A program made the translations under genes and the position numbers. Positions 6,860-10,425 of a stretch of 10,425 nucleotides of DNA are shown one piece after another; the first letter of the stretch is position 1; every line of letters begins with the position of its first letter. Origin of the DNA: an uncultured Chlorobiaceae bacterium. GTDB lineage: Bacteria; Bacteroidota; Chlorobiia; Chlorobiales; Chlorobiaceae. Under the pieces are notes generated by a model that was given only the letters and a program-made list of their open reading frames with translations, made no database searches and had not been told where the DNA came from. Location of the stretch: contig CAILXE010000345.1 of NCBI GenBank assembly GCA_903838095.1, positions 1-10,425 of the forward strand. The letters run 5' to 3'.

Positions 6860-7633
6860 ATGAACTTTACGCTGAAAATCTGGCGACAGAAAAACGTTAC
6901 GGCTAAAGGGGAGATGGTTTCCTATGATGTTTCAGGGATCTCGCCCGACAGCTCTTTCTTTGAAATGCTCGATACTCTTAACCAGAAGCTTATCACGACC
7001 GACGGTGATCCTGTAGCTTTTGATCATGATTGCCGGGAAGGAATTTGCGGCACGTGCAGCCTTTATATTAATGGACGTCCCCATGGTCCAGTGAAAGGGG
7101 TTACCACCTGCCAGCTTCACATGCGAGCCTTCAAGGATGGAGATACCATCTTCATTGAACCATGGCGCGCAAAGGCTTTTCCCATCGTCAGAGATCTTGT
7201 TGTTGACCGGAGTGCCCTGGACAAGATTATTCAGGCGGGCGGGTATGTTTCAGTCAATACAGGTGGCGTCCCGGATGCCAATACCATTCCCGTACCAAAA
7301 GAGAAGTCAGATTCAGCCTTTGATGCTGCGACATGTATCGGCTGTGGCGCTTGTGTTGCCGCATGTTCCAATGCTGCCGCCATGCTCTTTATTGGCGCCA
7401 AGGTTTCGCATCTTGCCTTGCTGCCGCAAGGGCGGGTAGAGGCGGCAAAAAGGGTGCAAAATATGGTTGCCTGTATGGATGAGCTGGGTTTTGGCAATTG
7501 CAGTAACACTTATGCCTGTGAATCCGACTGCCCCAAAGGTATTTCTGTAGCAAATATTGCCCGCATGAACCGCGAGTTTCTCGGGGCAAAACTTTTTTCA
7601 GAAAAGGAAAAGGTTATCAAGGAATCTCTGTAG
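6860..7633 (+). CDS. sdhB: Succinate dehydrogenase/fumarate reductase iron-sulfur subunit
   Basis: This 257-residue protein passes electrons between the flavin of SdhA and the haems of SdhC through three clusters. The [2Fe-2S] site uses Cys58, Cys63 and Cys66 (CREGICGTC) and Cys84. The second domain has CIGCGAC (Cys159, Cys162, Cys165) with Cys224 in CPKG for the [4Fe-4S] cluster, and Cys169, Cys214 and Cys220 for the [3Fe-4S] cluster. All ligands are present. The 18-residue gap before Cys84 is longer than in the Escherichia coli enzyme and fits the type B group. The start is set by the ATG nine bases behind sdhA; only a weak AGG precedes it. An intrinsic terminator lies eight bases after the stop codon, so this is the last gene of the operon. 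Confidence 0.96.
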   Translation: MNFTLKIWRQKNVTAKGEMVSYDVSGISPDSSFFEMLDTLNQKLITTDGDPVAFDHDCREGICGTCSLYINGRPHGPVKGVTTCQLHMRAFKDGDTIFIEPWRAKAFPIVRDLVVDRSALDKIIQAGGYVSVNTGGVPDANTIPVPKEKSDSAFDAATCIGCGACVAACSNAAAMLFIGAKVSHLALLPQGRVEAAKRVQNMVACMDELGFGNCSNTYACESDCPKGISVANIARMNREFLGAKLFSEKEKVIKESL

Positions 7634-7640
7634 GAAAATG

Positions 7641-7681
7641 GAACAGCCCCTTGTTCTGTTGTTCAGAGAGGGGCCTGTTTT
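7641..7681 (+). terminator. Intrinsic terminator of the sdhCAB operon
   Basis: AACAG-CCCC (7642-7650) pairs with GGGG-C-CTGTT (7670-7679) with a single bulged base (7674), giving a stem of about nine base pairs around a 19-base loop. The stem runs into TTTT (7678-7681). It lies eight bases after the sdhB stop codon, the position expected for a terminator. Confidence 0.75.
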
Positions 7682-7686
7682 ACAAA

Positions 7687-7702
7687 CGGGGACAAGTTCC
7701 CG
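7687..7702. other. Short hairpin behind the sdh terminator
   Basis: CGGGGA (7687-7692) and TTCCCG (7697-7702) pair over six positions (one G-T) around the loop CAAG. On the minus strand the stem is followed by TTTGT, so it could weakly end transcription from the right. The rest of 7703-7880 shows no gene, tRNA or clear promoter that I can support. Confidence 0.3.
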
Positions 7703-7890
7703 ACTCATACCTGAAAAACCGCTCTGTTTCCCGGTATAAACCCTTCTGACGCTCATCAGCCGTTGGGAGAGATCCCTCCTTTCATCTATCACAGGTTGAA
7801 AAAACGCAAGATCCTCTGAGTATTTCTTATCTTTAAGGAGAGATTCTCATTCAGTAAAAGCGTGTTGTGCTCTTCAGCAACAATCTTACA

Positions 7891-7897
7891 GAAGGAG
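7891..7897 (+). promoter_or_regulatory. Strong Shine-Dalgarno site that fixes the start of the eRF1-like gene
   Basis: GAAGGAG lies ten bases before the ATG at 7908. It is the best ribosome binding site in the window; most other genes here have none that is recognisable, so this gene may be translated in a different manner or more strongly. Confidence 0.75.
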
Positions 7898-7907
7898 TTG
7901 AACTGCC

Positions 7908-8312
7908 ATGAAAAAATACACAGGGCTATGGATCGACCACAAAGAGGCCATTCTTGTTTCAATCGAAGGCGATCAAACTTTCGTCGAGCACATTGAATCC
8001 GGAGCAGAAAGTCATCTTAAGCCATCAGGCGGATGGAAATCGGGTGGAACTGTTGTCGCCCAGGCAGTGTCTCGTGAGCATACTGCCGATGAACGCCGAA
8101 AACATCAGTACCATGCGTTTTATCAGAACGTTATCGGGAAGCTTCATCATTCAGAGAGCATTGCGCTTTTTGGGCCAGGGGAGGCAAAGATTGAACTCGC
8201 GAAAGAGATCGCAAGAGTAAGTGAGCTGCACAGTAAAGTTGCTGTCGTAGAAATCTGTGACCGGTTGACGGAAAATCAGTTGATTGCAAAAGTTAAAGCA
8301 CTGTTTTTATAG
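7908..8312 (+). CDS. Small eRF1 domain 3-like (translational machinery-type) protein
   Basis: This 134-residue soluble protein has no signal peptide. It opens with MKKYTGLWIDHKEA (residues 1-14) and has FGPGEAK (88-94) and DRLTENQLIAKV (118-129) in its second half. In order and spacing these resemble the short bacterial proteins annotated as translational machinery proteins, which contain a fold like the third domain of release factor eRF1/Pelota (an L7Ae-like fold); the GPGEAK loop is the most characteristic part. Domains 1 and 2 of eRF1, including any NIKS or GGQ motif, are absent, so it cannot be a release factor by itself. A role in ribosome handling or stress is only a guess. The start is fixed by the strong Shine-Dalgarno site. 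It stands alone between the sdh terminator and a convergent cytochrome gene. Confidence 0.6.
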   Translation: MKKYTGLWIDHKEAILVSIEGDQTFVEHIESGAESHLKPSGGWKSGGTVVAQAVSREHTADERRKHQYHAFYQNVIGKLHHSESIALFGPGEAKIELAKEIARVSELHSKVAVVEICDRLTENQLIAKVKALFL

Positions 8313-8354
8313 AACGTTGCTCACTATTGCTGTCTTTGCTGACAAGTCAGGAGT

Positions 8355-8400
8355 ATCAACATCAGTGACATCTCTTTTCAGCCACTGATGGCCTGTTGAT
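8355..8400. repeat. Two-part inverted repeat between convergent genes
   Basis: CATCAGTG (8360-8367) pairs perfectly with CACTGATG (8383-8390). Outside it ATCAA (8355-8359) pairs with TTGAT (8396-8400), with GGCCTG bulged on the right side. The 15-base loop is TC-rich. It sits midway between the end of the eRF1-like gene (8312) and the end of the minus-strand cytochrome gene (8432). It may terminate transcription from both sides, although neither side has a clear T-run. Confidence 0.5.
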
Positions 8401-8431
8401 CCGGGGTTTATGAGGTCAGATTCGTTATAAC

Positions 8432-8821
8432 TTACGTGGATTGAGAGACCATGTACATTACGGCGTTTGTTACCTCTTCGTCAGTCAGAATGGCGTTGCC
8501 CCCTTTTGGCGGCATAGCTCCCGCTTTTCCCTCAAACCCGTCAATTGATTTTTTCACCATAACATCCATTCCAGTGGCAATGCGTGTGATCCAGGCAGGC
8601 TTGTCGCCCGGTTTCGGTGCGCCTGCGACACTGGCATCATGACAACCGGCACAATTTGCTTCGTAAACAGTTTTTCCTGCTGTAAGTTTGGCGTCAGGCA
8701 AAGCCGTTTCACTTGATTCGTTAACTTCCTGGGTGACAGGCGGCTTTTCGGGGTTGCATGCTCCAAGGACGCAGAGACTGAAGGCAAATAAAGGAAGGAG
8801 TGATTTTGTGCTCATAGCCAT
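8432..8821 (-). CDS. Cytochrome c5-like monohaem lipoprotein
   Basis: This 129-residue class I c-type cytochrome is an electron carrier outside the cytoplasm. Residues 7-22 are a signal peptide with a lipobox (VLGAC, Cys22), so the protein is probably lipid-anchored in the periplasm. An acidic, Pro-rich linker follows (about 23-42). Haem is bound covalently by CAGCH (Cys57, Cys60, His61), and Met103 in GAMPPKGG is the likely sixth ligand. The helix LTDEEVTNAVMYMV closes the fold. The GAMPPKGG motif and length match the cytochrome c5/c555 group. The ATG at 8821 is taken; codon 3 (8815) is also Met. Upstream, 8822-8900 is very AT-rich and contains several short palindromes. The partner is unknown; photosynthetic or respiratory electron transfer is possible in a green sulfur bacterium. 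Confidence 0.9.
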   Translation of the reverse strand: MAMSTKSLLPLFAFSLCVLGACNPEKPPVTQEVNESSETALPDAKLTAGKTVYEANCAGCHDASVAGAPKPGDKPAWITRIATGMDVMVKKSIDGFEGKAGAMPPKGGNAILTDEEVTNAVMYMVSQST

Positions 8822-8830
8822 GGTACAGGC

Positions 8831-8858
8831 CTAAATTTTAGAGTAAAGCTTTTAAAAG
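8831..8858. repeat. Cluster of small palindromes upstream of the cytochrome gene
   Basis: CTAAA-T-TTTAG (8831-8841), AAAGCTTT (8846-8853) and CTTTTAAAAG (8849-8858) follow each other within 28 bases, 10-37 bases before the minus-strand ATG. They lie where an operator or 5' leader of that gene would be. In such AT-rich DNA chance is a serious alternative. Confidence 0.3.
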
Positions 8859-9040
8859 GCGATGTTAATAATATAAAAGTGATTTTAAAAATTAAAAAAC
8901 TCAATAATATTGACAAGTCTCTTTTGCATACTGCTTTTTATCGGTTCAATTGGTGATGTACGTGTCGTTTTTTTTGTTTGCAATCGTTAAAACTCTAAAT
9001 TCGGGCTCATGTCAGGTTTTTCGAACAAGCAGATTCAATT

Positions 9041-9427
9041 ATGACGGCACGCACCCAATTTATTGCAGCGTTGATGCTTGTCGGAATGCTTTTGCAAATT
9101 AACAGCGTCCTGGTTTGCTACGCCCTCTTTTTCCTGAATCAGAAGGTGATTGCCGAAACAGTTTGTGAAAGGAAGATGACTGATTGCAGCGGACACTGTT
9201 TTCTGATGAAAAACATTAATACCAACACAGAGACCCAACAAGCCCCTTCAGGCAAGCCAGTCTCAGGCAGAACGACAGAAGTGATGCTTGATGCCATGCC
9301 CGGCCTTTTGCCTGACGGTCAGCATTCTCTTGTGACGATATCATGCGAGCAGACGTTTACTCTCGGTCAGGCATCATTTTTACCTGACGGTGTCAAGTTT
9401 CAGATTGACCATCCCCCGAAAGCATAG
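9041..9427 (+). CDS. Small membrane-anchored protein with a Cys/His cluster, probably metal-related
   Basis: This 128-residue protein has one hydrophobic segment (about residues 7-32), either a membrane anchor or an uncleaved signal. Just behind it lies the cluster Cys42-x6-Cys49-x2-His52-Cys53 (within VCERKMTDCSGHCFLMKN), a plausible soft-metal site. A polar linker and a C-terminus ending in DHPPKA follow. I recall similar small proteins in Bacteroidetes and Chlorobi with an LC...C.GKC-L.K motif and a HPP ending, encoded beside outer-membrane receptor genes, but cannot name a formal family. Orientation and neighbourhood link it to the TonB-dependent receptor 280 bases downstream, whose plug has a copper-type CxxxM motif. 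Role in copper handling is therefore inferred. No Shine-Dalgarno site precedes the ATG; no in-frame alternative preserves the hydrophobic segment better. Confidence 0.7.
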   Translation: MTARTQFIAALMLVGMLLQINSVLVCYALFFLNQKVIAETVCERKMTDCSGHCFLMKNINTNTETQQAPSGKPVSGRTTEVMLDAMPGLLPDGQHSLVTISCEQTFTLGQASFLPDGVKFQIDHPPKA

Positions 9428-9517
9428 TCTCAACGTTCAGTTTATTCAGTATATCCCCGTTACCATCCGATTCTGGCCAGGGGATTCGTCATGCATTTTG
9501 TTGCTTTTGGTATTGGT

Positions 9518-9547
9518 ACATTCGAACATTTTTTGAATGTTTTTTTA
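9518..9547 (+). terminator. Possible AT-rich intrinsic terminator
   Basis: ACATTC (9518-9523) pairs with GAATGT (9535-9540) around an 11-base loop, and the stem is followed by six more Ts (9541-9546). It lies about 90 bases after the end of the Cys/His-cluster gene. The stem is only six pairs and AT-rich, so termination may be partial. Confidence 0.4.
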
Positions 9548-9567
9548 CTTCTCAGCGCGAAAGGCAA

Positions 9568-9592
9568 GCGTCTCTGTACGCGTCAGAGTCGC
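9568..9592. promoter_or_regulatory. Hairpin in the leader region of the receptor gene
   Basis: GCGTCTCTG (9568-9576) pairs with CAGAGTCGC (9584-9592) with a single T-T mismatch, around the loop TACGCGT. It is much more GC-rich than its surroundings and ends 114 bases before the receptor ATG. It could be an operator, an RNA leader structure or part of a small RNA; the sequence does not decide. Confidence 0.35.
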
Positions 9593-9706
9593 TGATTGAC
9601 TGAACGTTCACAGACTGCCTTCTATTGGTTCTCCAGATTCATGGGGATATCTTTTAAGGCGCGGTTTTATGTAAATGTTTTTCCCAATTATTTATTCATT
9701 CAGAAT

Positions 9707-10306
9707 ATGCGATCAAAAAATATTATAGATCATTTCTTCTTTCTGCTGTTAACGTCAGCCATACCCATTCCCGCCTCTGCTCATGAAGCAATAAGTCAGG
9801 AGACGGTTGTTACTGCGCCTTCAGGAAAAGCAGTTCAATCACTTCATTCCAAACAGGTCAAAACCAGTGATACCGCCTCACTGCTCAGCGAGGAGCCGGG
9901 TGTTGCCCTTGCAACTGGTGGCGGGGTTTCAAATCTTCCTGTGGTTCGCGGACTGGCGGACGACCGGGTACTGGTCTACGTTGACGGCATGTGCCTGACC
10001 TCGGCCTGCGCCAATCAGATGAATCCGCCGTTATCCTACATCGCATCTGCCAGTGTCAGCAGCATCGGCGTGAAAGCCGGGGTGACACCAGTCAGTTATG
10101 GTGGCGACAATATTGGGGGGTCTATAGTTGTTGAATCATTGCAACCAGTGTTTGCCGATGCTGACGGGGAGCTTCTTGGGTCGGGCAGTTTTTCGACCTA
10201 TTATCGAAGCATTAACAGCAGCACTGGTGCCGCATTCTCGGGATCTGTCGCTTACAGCACTGTCAGCATTGGTGTCACAGGCTCTAAAGTGGACCCCAGC
10301 CGGTAG
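9707..10306 (+). pseudogene. TonB-dependent outer-membrane receptor (OprC/NosA-like, copper), truncated after the plug domain
   Basis: The frame encodes 199 residues where a complete receptor has about 600-700. Residues 1-25 are a signal peptide (MRSKNIID, hydrophobic core, ending PASA). ETVVTAP (32-38) resembles a TonB-box region. The plug domain follows: LLSEEPGVALATGGG, LPVVRGLADDRVLVYVDGM, and SYGGDNIGGSIVVES. Inside it SACANQMNPPLSYI contains Cys101-x3-Met105, the plug half of the CxxxM/HxM copper site described for OprC; the HxM half would lie in the missing barrel. The ATG at 9707 is chosen because it begins the signal peptide; an upstream TTG at 9596 adds 37 unlikely residues. The frame ends in TAG just inside DNA that looks like an insertion-sequence end. 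The remaining piece has no barrel and cannot form a channel. Receptor identity is firm; copper as substrate is an inference. Confidence 0.78.
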
Positions 10307-10425
10307 ACAAAAAGTGGCTGAGTTTAAGTTGGTAACCTGACCTATTCATGCAGCGGAAAGGCGCTGCCCCTCTTTTACCTTTAACTCTTCTGTCTGATTG
10401 TTCATCTTATTATACTTGTCAACTA
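10286..10425 (-). mobile_element. End of a probable IS3-like insertion sequence, incomplete at the window edge
   Basis: From about 10286 the sequence stops behaving like receptor code. AAAGTGGACCCC begins a stretch similar in style to terminal repeats of IS3-family elements (TGGACCCC followed by GTAGACA and AAAAAGTGG). AAAGTGG occurs twice, at 10286-10292 and 10311-10317, as is common for internal repeats in transposase binding sites. About 55 bases inward, a minus-strand reading frame ends, as expected for a transposase whose 3' end lies near the right terminal repeat. Only one end is visible, so neither the inverted-repeat partner nor a target duplication can be checked. The exact boundary is uncertain by several bases. 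Confidence 0.4.
10346..10425 (-). CDS. C-terminal tail of a minus-strand gene cut by the window edge
   Basis: The only open minus-strand frame entering from the right edge runs 25 codons and ends at TGA (10346-10348). Its last residues are basic and polar, ending GQRLSAA. It contains an ATG (codon 7 of the visible part), so a 19-residue peptide is also formally possible, but there is no ribosome binding site for it. Position suggests the end of the transposase of the presumed insertion sequence. The tail is too short to recognise a family, and chance is a real alternative. Confidence 0.25.
   Translation of the reverse strand, partial: VDKYNKMNNQTEELKVKEGQRLSAA

Noticed and set aside
7703..7890. 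Search for a tRNA or other small RNA in the gap between sdhB and the eRF1-like gene.
   Set aside because: No cloverleaf arms or T-loop pattern could be assembled; only short hairpins are present.
8910..8915. Perfect TTGACA as promoter of the Cys/His-cluster gene.
   Set aside because: The base positions for a -10 box at normal spacing read GCTTTT; CATACT is only 11 bases away, so no convincing promoter can be built.
9596..9706. TTG-initiated N-terminal extension of the receptor gene.
   Set aside because: It would put 37 residues in front of a normal signal peptide that begins at the ATG at 9707, and it has no ribosome binding site.
10409..10422. TTGACA and TATAAT on the minus strand at the right edge.
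   Set aside because: Both hexamers are perfect but only two bases apart, which cannot work as one promoter; they also lie inside the open minus-strand frame.

Overview
The window most likely comes from a green sulfur bacterium (Chlorobi; Chlorobium/Pelodictyon-like). The gene content supports this: a bacterial deoxyhypusine-synthase-like gene, a type-B succinate dehydrogenase/fumarate reductase operon in the order C-A-B with proteins close to the Bacteroidetes/Chlorobi form, a small cytochrome c lipoprotein, an envelope with lipid-A-modifying and RlpA-type proteins, and AT-rich intergenic DNA with few Shine-Dalgarno sites. The genus is an inference from remembered family resemblance; no database search was possible.

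Layout. Bases 1-274 hold the signal recognition particle RNA (ffs, about 138-237). A deoxyhypusine-synthase-like gene (275-1327) follows and overlaps, tail to tail, an RlpA-like lipoprotein gene on the minus strand (1314-1817). A divergent intergenic region then leads to an alpha/beta hydrolase of the monoacylglycerol lipase/carboxylesterase type (1952-2716), a PagL-like outer-membrane lipid A deacylase (2812-3432) and a cyclase-family metal hydrolase directly behind it (3444-4082). The centre of the window is the operon sdhC-sdhA-sdhB (4185-7633), closed by an intrinsic terminator (7641-7681). Next come a small eRF1-domain-like protein (7908-8312) and, converging on it, a cytochrome c lipoprotein (minus strand, 8432-8821).

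The last part (9041-10425) looks like a metal-uptake locus, probably for copper. It has a small membrane-anchored protein with a Cys/His cluster, followed by a TonB-dependent receptor whose plug domain carries a CxxxM motif in a context like the OprC/NosA copper receptors. The receptor is broken: its frame ends after about 199 codons, where the DNA changes into what looks like the end of an IS3-like insertion sequence reaching the window edge.

How the genes work together: in a green sulfur bacterium SdhCAB would be expected to work as a menaquinol-linked fumarate reductase in the reductive TCA cycle. RlpA, the PagL-like protein and the receptor belong to the cell envelope. SRP RNA serves membrane protein targeting. 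The points that most deserve a second look are the possible copper locus with its interrupted receptor, the SRP RNA leader that can pair with the mature 5' end, the deoxyhypusine-synthase homologue in a bacterium, and the stand-alone eRF1-like domain.
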